A stretch of DNA of 64,000 nt. It comes from HGM04593 sp045657945. GTDB taxonomy: Bacteria > Bacteroidota > Bacteroidia > Bacteroidales > Bacteroidaceae. Within the stretch, counting starts at the first letter, position 1. Every line of letters begins with the position of its first letter. Below are positions 1 through 8,091 of the stretch, one piece after another. Position numbers and translations under genes: made by a program. The notes below the pieces were generated by a model. The model did no database searches and was not told the origin of the DNA. It was given only the letters and a program-made list of their open reading frames with translations. The stretch is from the NCBI GenBank assembly GCA_045657945.1, contig JAZOUB010000037.1, forward strand, positions 124,001-188,000. Direction: 5' to 3'.

Positions 1-767
1 GCAATATCAATCCCGAACTGATTGAAGGGCTCATCACAGAACGTACACGCGCGATAATGCCAGTACATCTCTATGGTCTTGTAGCCGAAATGGAGAGCAT
101 AAATACAATTGCTGCAAAACACTCCTTGAAAGTCATTGAAGACTGTGCTCAGGCGCACGGAGCAATGTATAAGGGCAAACACACAGGCAACCTGGGCGAT
201 GCCGCCGCATTCAGTTTCTACCCGGGCAAGAACCTGGGAGCATTGGGCGACGGAGGAGCAATAACCACCAACGACAAACAGCTTGCCGAAGCCGCAAAAG
301 CCATAGCCAATTACGGCTCACGCAAGAAATACATAAACACGTACAGAGGCGTAAACAGCCGCCTCGACGAAATACAGGCCGCAGCACTTTCGGTCAAGCT
401 ACAGCAGCTTGACAGCGACAACGAAAGGCGCAGGAAGATAGCCAAGATGTACAGCGCAGGAATCGCCAACCCACTCGTAAGCCTTCCATATACCGGCAAG
501 GAGGGAGAACACGTTTACCACATCTACCCCATATTCTGCAAGCAGAGGGAGCAGTTGCAGCAGCACCTTCTGGATAGCGACATTGAGACACTCATCCACT
601 ACCCCGTACCACCACACAGGCAGGCCGCACTCAAGGAACTGGGAGAACTTGAATTGCCCGTAACAGAGCACATCCATGCCTGTGAGCTGAGCCTTCCATG
701 CCACCCCGCAATGAGCGACAGCGATGTAGAAAAAGTAATTGGAACCGTAAATTCATTCAGGATTTAA
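1..767 (+). CDS. DegT/DnrJ/EryC1-family sugar aminotransferase, 5' partial
   Basis: PLP-dependent aminotransferase that normally converts a keto nucleotide sugar to an amino sugar for cell-surface glycans. The reading frame is open from base 3 to the left edge, so the true start lies outside the window and the ATG at 57 is internal (residues before it read NPELIEGLITERTRAIM). The family core is visible: HLYG followed by the acidic PLP-pyridine site in VIEDCAQAHGA, and the Schiff-base lysine in SFYPGKNLGALGDGGAI. The C-terminal part ends in a typical sugar-aminotransferase tail with VYHIYPIF and HYPVPPH. The closest described types are the dTDP-3-amino-3,6-dideoxyhexose transaminases (FdtB/QdtB), but the exact substrate cannot be read from sequence. 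It is followed by a tRNA promoter, so it is probably the last gene of a sugar cluster to the left. Confidence 0.9.
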   Translation, partial: NINPELIEGLITERTRAIMPVHLYGLVAEMESINTIAAKHSLKVIEDCAQAHGAMYKGKHTGNLGDAAAFSFYPGKNLGALGDGGAITTNDKQLAEAAKAIANYGSRKKYINTYRGVNSRLDEIQAAALSVKLQQLDSDNERRRKIAKMYSAGIANPLVSLPYTGKEGEHVYHIYPIFCKQREQLQQHLLDSDIETLIHYPVPPHRQAALKELGELELPVTEHIHACELSLPCHPAMSDSDVEKVIGTVNSFRI

Positions 768-808
768 TGGCCGCGCGGGTGACACCCAAGCAAAAACAGC
801 CCAAATTA

Positions 809-840
809 TTTGGCATTTACACATTTAATGCATACCTTTG
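809..840 (+). promoter_or_regulatory. Bacteroidales-type promoter of tRNA-Gln
   Basis: TTTG at 809-812 and TACCTTTG at 833-840 match the -33 TTTG / -7 TAnnTTTG consensus of the Bacteroidetes primary sigma factor with a 20-bp spacer. The tRNA starts 33 bp after the -7 box. Confidence 0.8.
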
Positions 841-872
841 CACCGCTCTTCAAAAGAGAGCACAATAAGGAT

Positions 873-943
873 TGTCCTATGGTGTAATGGTAGCACAACA
901 GGTTTTGGTTCTGTTTGTCCTGGTTCGAATCCGGGTAGGACAA
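873..943 (+). tRNA. tRNA-Gln (anticodon TTG)
   Basis: A cloverleaf folds from TGTCCTA (873-879) pairing with TAGGACA (936-942), with discriminator A at 943. The anticodon arm ACAGG-TTTTGGT-TCTGT places TTG in the loop, decoding CAA/CAG glutamine. The T arm contains GGTTCGAATCC. CCA is not encoded. A strong hairpin follows within 10 bp. Confidence 0.95.
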
Positions 944-950
944 CAAAAAA

Positions 951-980
951 AGTTCAAGCCAATTGGCTTGAACTTTTTTT
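951..980. terminator. Bidirectional intrinsic terminator after tRNA-Gln
   Basis: Perfect 10-bp stem AGTTCAAGCC (951-960), loop AATT, GGCTTGAACT (965-974), flanked by an A-run on the left and a T-run on the right. It can stop the tRNA transcript and the converging lipoprotein gene at 1003. Confidence 0.85.
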
Positions 981-1002
981 GTTGGAATATCAGTTTGGAA
1001 TA

Positions 1003-1413
1003 TCAGTCTAATATTTCCAATTTCTCTGCAGCTCTCAGTACTCTCTTTTTCTGTGATGGGGTTGGATCCAATTCGTTCAATCCATTTTCCAGGAGGCCCT
1101 GTACTTCCTCCATAAACTCCATCATCTCAATAGCCTTGCCACGATATTTATTCTGTTCTTCGCGACTCATATTTGACATCGTATCACCATATTTATTATA
1201 AATATCAACCATTTGATCAGCATACCTCTCAAATGCAGAGACAAAAATCTCTGGATTGTCAGCTCTAACAGCCCGTTCTGCTTTCTGCAGCAGTGTTTCT
1301 GTATTTGAAATTATCTTGTCAATAACTTGACCGGGATTCGTTTTTTTATCGCCGTCACCGCCACAACTTGCAAACATAAGAACAGCCATCAAGGCCACAA
1401 ATAACTTTTTCAT
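1003..1413 (-). CDS. Small lipoprotein of unknown function (copy 1)
   Basis: 136 residues. The first 17 residues form a lipoprotein signal ending in the lipobox FASC, so the protein should be acylated and exported to the periplasmic face of a membrane. The mature part is helical and charged, with no domain that I recognise. The signal peptide and upstream DNA nearly match those of the next gene (1555-2016), and both have a TAAGTTTG -7 box, so the two look like an old tandem duplication whose mature parts have diverged. Starts at ATG 1413; the convergent terminator at 951-980 ends the transcript. Confidence 0.8.
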   Translation of the reverse strand: MKKLFVALMAVLMFASCGGDGDKKTNPGQVIDKIISNTETLLQKAERAVRADNPEIFVSAFERYADQMVDIYNKYGDTMSNMSREEQNKYRGKAIEMMEFMEEVQGLLENGLNELDPTPSQKKRVLRAAEKLEILD

Positions 1414-1457
1414 AATAATAAAATTTAATGGTTGATTTTAACAGATCAATCTAATGA

Positions 1458-1487
1458 CAAACTTAGCCATAATTCAGCAAAAACAAA
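1458..1487 (-). promoter_or_regulatory. Promoter of lipoprotein gene 1003-1413
   Basis: On the minus strand TAAGTTTG (1465-1458) is a -7 box and TTTG (1487-1484) a -33 box, 18 bp apart. The same -7 sequence is used by the paralogue at 1555. Confidence 0.6.
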
Positions 1488-1504
1488 CAAATGGCAGACA
1501 AATA

Positions 1505-1532
1505 AAAAAACCAACTTAAGTTGGTTTTTTTA
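1505..1532 (-). terminator. Terminator of lipoprotein gene 1555-2016
   Basis: Palindrome CCAACTTAAGTTGG (1511-1524) between an A-run and a T-run, 30 bp downstream of the stop codon at 1555. Reads as an intrinsic terminator on either strand. Confidence 0.75.
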
Positions 1533-1554
1533 TTTGTCTGAATGTAAAGATCAA

Positions 1555-2016
1555 TTATAGTCCTTCTGCACTCTGCAACAGGTTCATCAATCTTTCTTCA
1601 TCCTCGGGAGTCATCTCAATTCTCTCTTCCAACTCCATAAGAACTGAATAATACTTCATTGCAGCCTCCTCAACAGCCTCCAATTCCTTGGCATACTTTT
1701 CTTCAGCCTCATTCTCATCAAACTGAGCCATCAAATCGCCATAGTTCTCTTTCAACGCCTTTGTCTCGGCAATCATTGATGACATTGCATTGATTACATC
1801 ATCAGCAGTCTCGGCCTTCTGCATTTTTTCGGCCGCATTATTCATCATATCGGCAGTCAACATAAGGACGTCGGCAGGAGTCTCAGCTTTTTTCTGAGGT
1901 TCTGCTACTTTTTCAGGAGCTTTAGGAGCTGCCGTATTATCAGCTGTTTCCTTCTTACTACCACCACAACTTGCCAACACCAATACGGCCATCAAGGCCA
2001 CAAATAACTTTTTCAT
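1555..2016 (-). CDS. Small lipoprotein of unknown function (copy 2)
   Basis: 153 residues, signal MKKLFVALMAVLVLASC with the acylated cysteine at 17. The mature protein begins with a Lys/Ala/Pro-rich linker (residues 20-48) and continues as a Glu/Ala-rich, probably coiled-coil region to the end. No enzyme motif is visible. It shares its first 12 residues and leader DNA with the gene at 1003-1413. It has its own promoter at 2063-2093 and terminator at 1505-1532, so it is a single-gene unit. A periplasmic structural or stress role is possible but not shown. Confidence 0.8.
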   Translation of the reverse strand: MKKLFVALMAVLVLASCGGSKKETADNTAAPKAPEKVAEPQKKAETPADVLMLTADMMNNAAEKMQKAETADDVINAMSSMIAETKALKENYGDLMAQFDENEAEEKYAKELEAVEEAAMKYYSVLMELEERIEMTPEDEERLMNLLQSAEGL

Positions 2017-2062
2017 AACAATAAAATTTTATCTGTTTTCAAATAGTAAAATACTTATAGTG

Positions 2063-2093
2063 CAAACTTAGCAAAATTTTAATAAAAACCAAA
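2063..2093 (-). promoter_or_regulatory. Promoter of lipoprotein gene 1555-2016
   Basis: Minus-strand TAAGTTTG (2070-2063) and TTTG (2093-2090) with a 19-bp spacer, matching the Bacteroidetes consensus exactly. Confidence 0.7.
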
Positions 2094-2115
2094 CAGGCCA
2101 AGAGATTATTCCATG

Positions 2116-3021
2116 TTATCTTACAACTTCGACTGTGTAGCCTTTTGCCCTTAACAATTCAAGGAGCCCCTGCTCACCGGGAAGGTGCGCTGCACCGACA
2201 ACGAACAGCGTGGGGTTCTCGGCAATCATTACCGGTATCTGCTCGGCCCACGCGGCATTGCGGCCATAGATGAGAGCCATATCCTCCTCGGGGGTGCTGT
2301 CGCAAGAATTGCCAAGTTTCTCCTCGGTCAAAGCCCAAAGCGCCTGCATATCCTGGGCAAAGTAGGCAGCTGATAGTTCTTTCATCTGTAAAGCATAATA
2401 CTCGCTATTGTCAACCATGCAGAAGAGTTGTTCTTTCTGCCTTTCAATTGATGTTCCCAGATACAATGTGTTTATCTGGAAATCGACTGTTTCAAGACCG
2501 GCAACTCTCTTACCAGCTTTCTTTGCCGCCTTCTGGAAATAGGCATCAATCAGTTTCAATGGGTTGAAATTGGGAGTATTCTTCATGTACTGCACCAACT
2601 GCAACTGAGTTGAAATTGCCATGGGAGTCATCTTGCCCATCTGGCTTTTCAGTATCGGATTCTCAAGATTCATCCCCATTACTGCGCTCATATAATCATT
2701 CAAACGCTGCATTTCTTCAGCAGTTAGCACATCGGCAAGCGATTTACCGTCGGGGAGCATCATTGCATCCTTGACTTTCTTCTCATTCTCCTTGCTCTCC
2801 ATCTCACTCATGACAACCTCTCCACAGACAACCCCGACAGCATCAAGTGCAGCTCTGGCGCCGGGAATGGAATCCACAAACGATGCAGGCGCAAGATGAT
2901 ATGTTCCTATGACATACGATGGTTTGGAAAGGTCTTTATGGGATATTTTATACAGCAGTTGGGCATTGCACACAACACATGAGGCAAAAACCAGTAGGAG
3001 GGATAGAATAACCTTTTTCAT
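2116..3021 (-). CDS. TraB/GumN-family secreted protein
   Basis: 301 residues from the ATG at 3021, which opens a clear signal peptide (MKKVILSLLLVFASCVVCNAQ); a longer frame exists upstream but has no signal-like start. The TraB/GumN (Tiki-like) fold is indicated by SYVIGTYHLAP near residue 40, a conserved acidic motif after it, EGQ-like CGEVVMSE, and the C-terminal LFVVGAAHLPGEQGLLELL hallmark. Described members are putative metalloproteases, with the GxxH motifs as metal ligands; activity of bacterial forms is poorly known. Exported to the periplasm or, if C15 is used as a lipobox, anchored there. Monocistronic. Confidence 0.85.
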   Translation of the reverse strand: MKKVILSLLLVFASCVVCNAQLLYKISHKDLSKPSYVIGTYHLAPASFVDSIPGARAALDAVGVVCGEVVMSEMESKENEKKVKDAMMLPDGKSLADVLTAEEMQRLNDYMSAVMGMNLENPILKSQMGKMTPMAISTQLQLVQYMKNTPNFNPLKLIDAYFQKAAKKAGKRVAGLETVDFQINTLYLGTSIERQKEQLFCMVDNSEYYALQMKELSAAYFAQDMQALWALTEEKLGNSCDSTPEEDMALIYGRNAAWAEQIPVMIAENPTLFVVGAAHLPGEQGLLELLRAKGYTVEVVR

Positions 3022-3146
3022 ATACTTTGTTTTAACTATACGCGAAGATAATAAAAAGCTACAACAAATATGTTCAAAAAAGGATTGCAAATATTAAGAA
3101 AACTTAAATAACAGCCTAAGATTCTACACCATAGCACATTGTGTAC

Positions 3147-3154
3147 TAAATTTG
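3147..3154 (+). promoter_or_regulatory. -7 promoter element of the thioesterase gene
   Basis: TAAATTTG matches TAnnTTTG and lies 16 bp before the ATG at 3171. No convincing TTTG is seen at -33. Confidence 0.45.
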
Positions 3155-3170
3155 TAAAAAATAGATTTTC

Positions 3171-3647
3171 ATGAAAAAGATAATTAACCCATGGATTGAC
3201 CTTACCGACAAAGGTTACAACTGTTTCGCATGCGCCCCCACAAACCCTTATGGTTTGAAAATGGAGTTCTACGAAGATGGCGATGAGATTGTCTCACTGT
3301 GGACACCCGGCAGCAACTATCAGGGATGGCTGGACACATTGCATGGCGGTATTCAGGCAACCCTGCTAGACGAACTTGGAGGCTGGATAATCGCCCGCAA
3401 GTTCCAAACATCGGGAATGACTACCAGCCTTAACATAAAATACAAGAAACCCATCCCTACAGGCGAGGATATCACTCTTGAGATACGCGGCCGCGTGAAA
3501 GAGGTGAAACGTATGTTCGTGTTCATTGAAGCTGAGATAATATATGACGGCGAAGTGCGTTCAAGCGCCGAGATGACATACTACACATTCCCCAAAGATG
3601 TGGCCGAGAAGGATTTCATGTTCAACGGTTGTGAAGTCGAGAAATAA
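3171..3647 (+). CDS. PaaI-like hotdog-fold thioesterase
   Basis: 158 residues, the usual length for a single hotdog domain. The central helix and active-site segment LHGGIQATLLDELGGW (about residues 62-77) contains the HGG...D/E arrangement of the PaaI/YbgC acyl-CoA thioesterases, followed by the long beta strand SLNIKYKKPIP. Expected to be cytosolic and to hydrolyse an acyl-CoA or aryl-CoA; the substrate is not evident. A cysteine-containing N-terminus (CFACAPTNPYGLKM) is common in this subgroup. Monocistronic between its own promoter and a bidirectional terminator. Confidence 0.85.
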   Translation: MKKIINPWIDLTDKGYNCFACAPTNPYGLKMEFYEDGDEIVSLWTPGSNYQGWLDTLHGGIQATLLDELGGWIIARKFQTSGMTTSLNIKYKKPIPTGEDITLEIRGRVKEVKRMFVFIEAEIIYDGEVRSSAEMTYYTFPKDVAEKDFMFNGCEVEK

Positions 3648-3667
3648 GTTGTTTCTCTTTTATTCAG

Positions 3668-3710
3668 AAAAAGCAGGACGATTCTATTAAAGTGAATCAT
3701 CCTGCTTTTT
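3668..3710. terminator. Bidirectional terminator between convergent genes
   Basis: Seventeen-base arms AAAAAGCAGGACGATTC (3668-3684) and GAATCATCCTGCTTTTT (3694-3710) pair with one C-A mismatch (a G-U wobble on the minus strand), giving U-tracts on both strands. Confidence 0.85.
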
Positions 3711-3731
3711 CTACCTGAAGGACAACGGTTC

Positions 3732-6134
3732 CTACATATTTGTAATCTGGGCATCAAGCCACTGGAGTTTTTCATTATAAGCAGTCTTCATACGCTCCAC
3801 TGCATCTTCAAACGGCAGTTCTTCGTCTTCATTGACACGTATGCTGATTGGCCACATTCCAATATTTATATCGGCCGATTTCTGTAGTTTGTTCTTCTGT
3901 TCATCAATGAAACTGCCAATTGTCTCAAATCCAGGCTTCAACATTGCCCATCTATCCTTTACCCTTTGGACGAAGACAGGATCCATGAACAGCCTGGGGT
4001 AATAAATAGAACCTCGTGAACTGTAGTTTTTGACATTGGGTTTGAAGGTTGCGCAGTCAAAATCCCAGACAGGGCCGGCCTTCATCTTCTTTGACTTGTC
4101 CTTGAACATATAACAGCTCTTGGGATGCCCGGTCTCGCTGTTCTGTGCCAATTCATACACAAACCACCAGTCAATATAGGAATCTATATCGATATACTTG
4201 GCATATTCGCTTGAAGCAAGAAGGTTATCATCATACAAAGCTTTCTCCAAATCATTCACATAATCCTGCATATATGCGAATTGCTCAGAGTTCAGTGTCT
4301 CCTCATCGGGTTCCTTGAACATATAAGGCAAATTCCTCACCTCTGACTTAAACTTGTTGACCTCATCGAAGTATGTATCAAGTTCCATCAGATAGCCGCC
4401 TGTTATTGCATCACCCTCGACATCAGTATCGGACAATTCATTGACATTCACCCTGTTCTCGTCAATCTTTATCTGCTCACACAAATAGTAGTTACCCGCA
4501 TGTTTGCCGTTTACAATGACCTCGACAGACTGACCACGTGGTGTCCACTCCAACTCCGTCAGTTCCGATATTCTGAAGGCAACAGAATTTCTCAACATCG
4601 TTCTGTCCATCCAGTTCGCCAACAACACCCAACGCTTGTGTTTGGGCATACCAAGAATTGAAGCCTTTTTATCCAACTTTATTGCATATGGTTTTTTGGG
4701 GAACTCCCATGTAGAGTTTCCGCGACCACGGATATTGTCTTCTCTACCTTCGTAATCCAGTACACCATCGGCATTGTATATTTTAATGAACGTTCCTGCA
4801 AGCCAATCCTCAGTTTTTGGGGGTATGGCCGCTTCACCGACTGTCTCAATGACAACTACCGGAAGCCCGGTATTTGAAACCGAGACATTATATGTATTCA
4901 CATTGCCATCGACAGAGACCACTGTATACAGCACCGGTTCTGTGAAATCATTTGCAGTAACACCGCTTATCTGCTCCACATGATTTACATATACACGCTC
5001 CGCAGTTGTGGTGAATGTAGCTACCAGATTGCTGGCATCGGTCACCAATGGGGTGCAAATCTCCATATCCGTACCATTGATTGGCACCTCTACATCATAT
5101 ATGACATTTGCATTATTCTGTTTGAGGAAAGAGAATGAGTGGAACAAGTTCTCAGAGAACATCACATTGAACGCGGTTGATGAAATCTGTACCTGCTCAT
5201 TGTTCATGTTGTTTACAGTCAGGACCAGAGCAACATCTTCAGAATATCCCTCAGCCACATTCAAGTCCGTGATATGAGCACGGTACTGTCCTTTCTTGAC
5301 AACACCCTGCTTGTCATACACGAGCTCAACCTTTGACAACTTGTAATTCTCGGGAGCGGTTGTATAACCGCTCCTTGTACTACCGATAAAATCCAGTTCT
5401 ATCTCACACTCGGGTGATTCGACATCGTAATTGAACCTTGCATTCGAAGGATTCACACGGAACTCAATCTGGGCCGTAGTACCGGCACCCAGAACAACTC
5501 CCTTGGTACTCAAAATTGCAATACTTGCAGGCAAAGCATACTCCTTGTTGAAAACAAAAGTCTTGCCATTGCCCAATGTGATCGTGATTATATTTGTCAA
5601 ATCGTCCTGGCTTATCGATTCGATAATTCTGGATGATGATGGCCGGTATGGAGTTCCAATGGTATCTATTACCACTTCGGGAGCAGTTTTATTGTACAGG
5701 ACAAAAACATAATGTCCATCCTTGTCAACAGAGACTTTGACAGAGATTTCCTCACCGTCATCACTCTTTGCCTTTATATAATTGCCGGCACTGTCCATAA
5801 TACGTGTAAAGCTGACACCGCCATCATATGAAACACACCAGAAACCATTCTGATCTACCAGCAGGTATGGAGCATACTCCTTTATCCCGTTTACTACCTC
5901 AATGGTTTTTCCATTAGAGAAAGTAATGACCCATCCGCCGTTTGTGGTCAGCAATGGCTCAACACTATTTATGGCAAGACTGTTATTGCATGCCTTTTCA
6001 AGGGCATCCAAAGTCTCTTGCAAGCTCTTCACTTGCTGTTCCATGGCATCTACCCTGTTCTCTATATCGGACAAATCGTTACATGAACCAAGGAACAACG
6101 GTAACAACAAAAATAAAAGAAAGTGTTTTTTCAT
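3732..6134 (-). CDS. CotH-kinase-domain lipoprotein with DUF4988-like N-terminus
   Basis: 800 residues from ATG 6134. The signal MKKHFLLFLLLPLFLGSC ends in a lipobox cysteine at 18. Residues about 20-50 form a coiled coil (IENRVDAMEQQVKSLQETL). A beta-rich DUF4988-like region follows (GGWVITFSNGKTIEVVNGI), then Ig-like segments to about 450, then a CotH-kinase domain from about 455 to 790 recognisable by IRGRGNSTWEFPKKPYAIKL, the WVLLANWMDRTMLRN segment and a later GPVWDFDCA motif. CotH proteins are atypical kinases that phosphorylate proteins or glycans at the cell surface. It is the last gene of the polysaccharide operon; an upstream in-frame start at 6158 would overlap the glycosyltransferase stop. 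A role in modifying or anchoring the exported polymer is an inference from position. Confidence 0.85.
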   Translation of the reverse strand: MKKHFLLFLLLPLFLGSCNDLSDIENRVDAMEQQVKSLQETLDALEKACNNSLAINSVEPLLTTNGGWVITFSNGKTIEVVNGIKEYAPYLLVDQNGFWCVSYDGGVSFTRIMDSAGNYIKAKSDDGEEISVKVSVDKDGHYVFVLYNKTAPEVVIDTIGTPYRPSSSRIIESISQDDLTNIITITLGNGKTFVFNKEYALPASIAILSTKGVVLGAGTTAQIEFRVNPSNARFNYDVESPECEIELDFIGSTRSGYTTAPENYKLSKVELVYDKQGVVKKGQYRAHITDLNVAEGYSEDVALVLTVNNMNNEQVQISSTAFNVMFSENLFHSFSFLKQNNANVIYDVEVPINGTDMEICTPLVTDASNLVATFTTTAERVYVNHVEQISGVTANDFTEPVLYTVVSVDGNVNTYNVSVSNTGLPVVVIETVGEAAIPPKTEDWLAGTFIKIYNADGVLDYEGREDNIRGRGNSTWEFPKKPYAIKLDKKASILGMPKHKRWVLLANWMDRTMLRNSVAFRISELTELEWTPRGQSVEVIVNGKHAGNYYLCEQIKIDENRVNVNELSDTDVEGDAITGGYLMELDTYFDEVNKFKSEVRNLPYMFKEPDEETLNSEQFAYMQDYVNDLEKALYDDNLLASSEYAKYIDIDSYIDWWFVYELAQNSETGHPKSCYMFKDKSKKMKAGPVWDFDCATFKPNVKNYSSRGSIYYPRLFMDPVFVQRVKDRWAMLKPGFETIGSFIDEQKNKLQKSADINIGMWPISIRVNEDEELPFEDAVERMKTAYNEKLQWLDAQITNM

Positions 6135-6148
6135 AACATCGCGTTTTT

Positions 6149-7201
6149 TCAGAAGCACTCCTTGCCGAGCATGGCATTATATACCTTCCTGTACTCTCCT
6201 ACCATTTTTTCCATGGTAAAGTCTTTATCGTACATACTCTTCGATGCTTTGGACATACGGTCATAGACTTTGGAATCCTCAAGTATATGATTTATTTTTT
6301 CGGCAAAAAGAGTAGCCTTGTTCTCTAGAGTAAAGCCATTGACATCATTATGTACCAGTTCGCCGATACCTCCCACATTTGAGGCCACAATGGGTTTGCC
6401 ATAACTCATAGCCTCAATGATAACGATTGGCAGCCCCTCATAGTCAGATGGCAACATGAACACATCAGCCAAAGAACAATACATGGCCGCGTTGGGAATG
6501 TTACCCAGAAAGAATGTATTCGCGGGAGCACCCTCAACAGGTTCCTTATTTCCAATCCAAACAAAGGCATACTCCGGCAACAGCTTGGCAACCTCCATAA
6601 AAAGAACGCTGTTCTTTGGATATGACACTCTTGCAATACACAGGATTGTCTTTTTGTATTTTGACGAGATACCGAACGAAAGGCCCTCTGTAACTTCCGA
6701 TGGCAATGTGCCATTGTATACAGTGGAGACATTCCTCTTTATATTTTCGGCAATAAGGTTACGCCTGTCGTATTCACTCACAGCGACTATCGCTCTGCAA
6801 CACCTCTGCATCATCTTTTCCAAGAACAGGAATTTGCGGTTCGCAAGGCGCACTGTGTCAAAACCGTGGACGGTATAGACAACCTTTTTCGACGGAAAAG
6901 CCAAACGGCCCAAGACGCCGGCCTTGGATGAATGAAGATGAATTACATCCGGTTTGAATTTTTTGTACAATTTCCTGAGTTCATACCATGCACGCAAATC
7001 ATTAAAGAATGATATATCCCTTTTCAGATGCTTACAATGTACACGCTGTACCTTGGGGTCAAGCATATCCCACATCTTGCCATCTCCCTCGCCCGAAGCG
7101 ACAATGACATCATGATTGCCGCAAATATTGTTTGCAATATTCGCGACAACGGTTTGGGCACCGCCCAACTCACACAGGGTTATGACTTGCAATACACGCA
7201 T
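6149..7201 (-). CDS. GT4-family glycosyltransferase
   Basis: 350 residues with a GT-B fold. N-terminal MRVLQVITLCELGGAQTVV contains the glycine-rich loop of GT4 enzymes; the C-terminal domain has the nucleotide-sugar site ADVFMLPSDYEGLPIVIIEAMSYGKPIVAS (E...E motif within it), typical of retaining transferases. Cytosolic or membrane-associated, adding a sugar to the undecaprenyl-linked repeat unit. Lies 99 bp downstream of the GT2 gene in the polysaccharide operon. Donor and acceptor are unknown. Confidence 0.9.
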   Translation of the reverse strand: MRVLQVITLCELGGAQTVVANIANNICGNHDVIVASGEGDGKMWDMLDPKVQRVHCKHLKRDISFFNDLRAWYELRKLYKKFKPDVIHLHSSKAGVLGRLAFPSKKVVYTVHGFDTVRLANRKFLFLEKMMQRCCRAIVAVSEYDRRNLIAENIKRNVSTVYNGTLPSEVTEGLSFGISSKYKKTILCIARVSYPKNSVLFMEVAKLLPEYAFVWIGNKEPVEGAPANTFFLGNIPNAAMYCSLADVFMLPSDYEGLPIVIIEAMSYGKPIVASNVGGIGELVHNDVNGFTLENKATLFAEKINHILEDSKVYDRMSKASKSMYDKDFTMEKMVGEYRKVYNAMLGKECF

Positions 7202-7300
7202 CTTCTTCTATCAAGGCTTGGACAAACCAAGCTCTAAAACATTCTTTACACCCAAATATACGACAAAAAACCGTTCTGTTCCAAGATTTGCCATTATTTT

Positions 7301-8089
7301 TCAGCGGCAAAGGCGAAACTTTATTTTTTTGATAAGAACTCCAAGCCCCAATGAGCGTAACACCGTCAGGATGGAATTTGTAATGGCAAAAAGTACAACA
7401 TGACTTTTGGCATAGAGCCAACCGGCACCGTTTTCGCGGAAAAGCCTCTCCAACTCCCCGGTTTTCTTAAGGAAAGAGCTGCTGGTGACACCACCCAAGC
7501 GGAACATGGCGAGTTCCGTAGGGATATGTTTAAACTTTACCCCGGCTTCATACAAGCGTATGAGCAGATCAACATCCATCATGAACCTGAAGTGTGTCTT
7601 GAACGCACCATATTTCTCATAAACTGATTTTGCCACAAAAGTTCCCTGATGACACACAATACGTTTCTTGTATGTGTGCAACGGGAATTTCATAGAGGGG
7701 CAAGCCTGTATTCTGGTATCGCTCTTACTGTCCCATATAAAGATATTTCCACGATATACTCCCACTCCCTCTTCATATGCATCAGCAACTGCCTGCAAAG
7801 CACCGGGAAGCAGGATGTCATCAGAGTTTATTATACCTATGACATCTCCTGTAGAATGTAAAATTCCCTTATTGAATGCATCGCTGATGCCTTTGTCGGG
7901 TTCGGAAACAATCTTTGCAATACTGTCGCGGTATTTATTCACAACCTTCATAGTCCCGTCTTTTGAAGCACCATCAATTATGATATACTCCAAATTGGGA
8001 TAATCCTGAGAAATCACACTCTTTATAGTCTCTTCAACAGTATTTTCACTATTGAAAGTAATTGTTACAATTGAAATCTTCGGCTGCAT
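7301..8089 (-). CDS. GT2-family glycosyltransferase
   Basis: 262 residues starting at ATG 8089; a GTG one codon upstream (8092) shares a base with the preceding stop TAG (8094-8092), so translation is probably coupled. The GT-A core is clear: SIVTITFNSENTVEETIKSV, the acceptor-side DGASKDGT, and the INSDD metal-binding DXD equivalent near residue 90. A short hydrophobic stretch near the C-terminus may contact the membrane. Inverting transferase for the repeat unit of the surface polysaccharide. Confidence 0.9.
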   Translation of the reverse strand: MQPKISIVTITFNSENTVEETIKSVISQDYPNLEYIIIDGASKDGTMKVVNKYRDSIAKIVSEPDKGISDAFNKGILHSTGDVIGIINSDDILLPGALQAVADAYEEGVGVYRGNIFIWDSKSDTRIQACPSMKFPLHTYKKRIVCHQGTFVAKSVYEKYGAFKTHFRFMMDVDLLIRLYEAGVKFKHIPTELAMFRLGGVTSSSFLKKTGELERLFRENGAGWLYAKSHVVLFAITNSILTVLRSLGLGVLIKKIKFRLCR

Positions 8090-8091
8090 CA

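Noticed and set aside
873..943. tRNA-Gln as an integration site for a mobile element
   Set aside because: No integrase, no second partial copy of the tRNA end and no flanking direct repeat were seen.
872..1201. A 109-codon frame over tRNA-Gln and the terminator
   Set aside because: It runs through a complete tRNA gene and its terminator and overlaps a real lipoprotein on the other strand.
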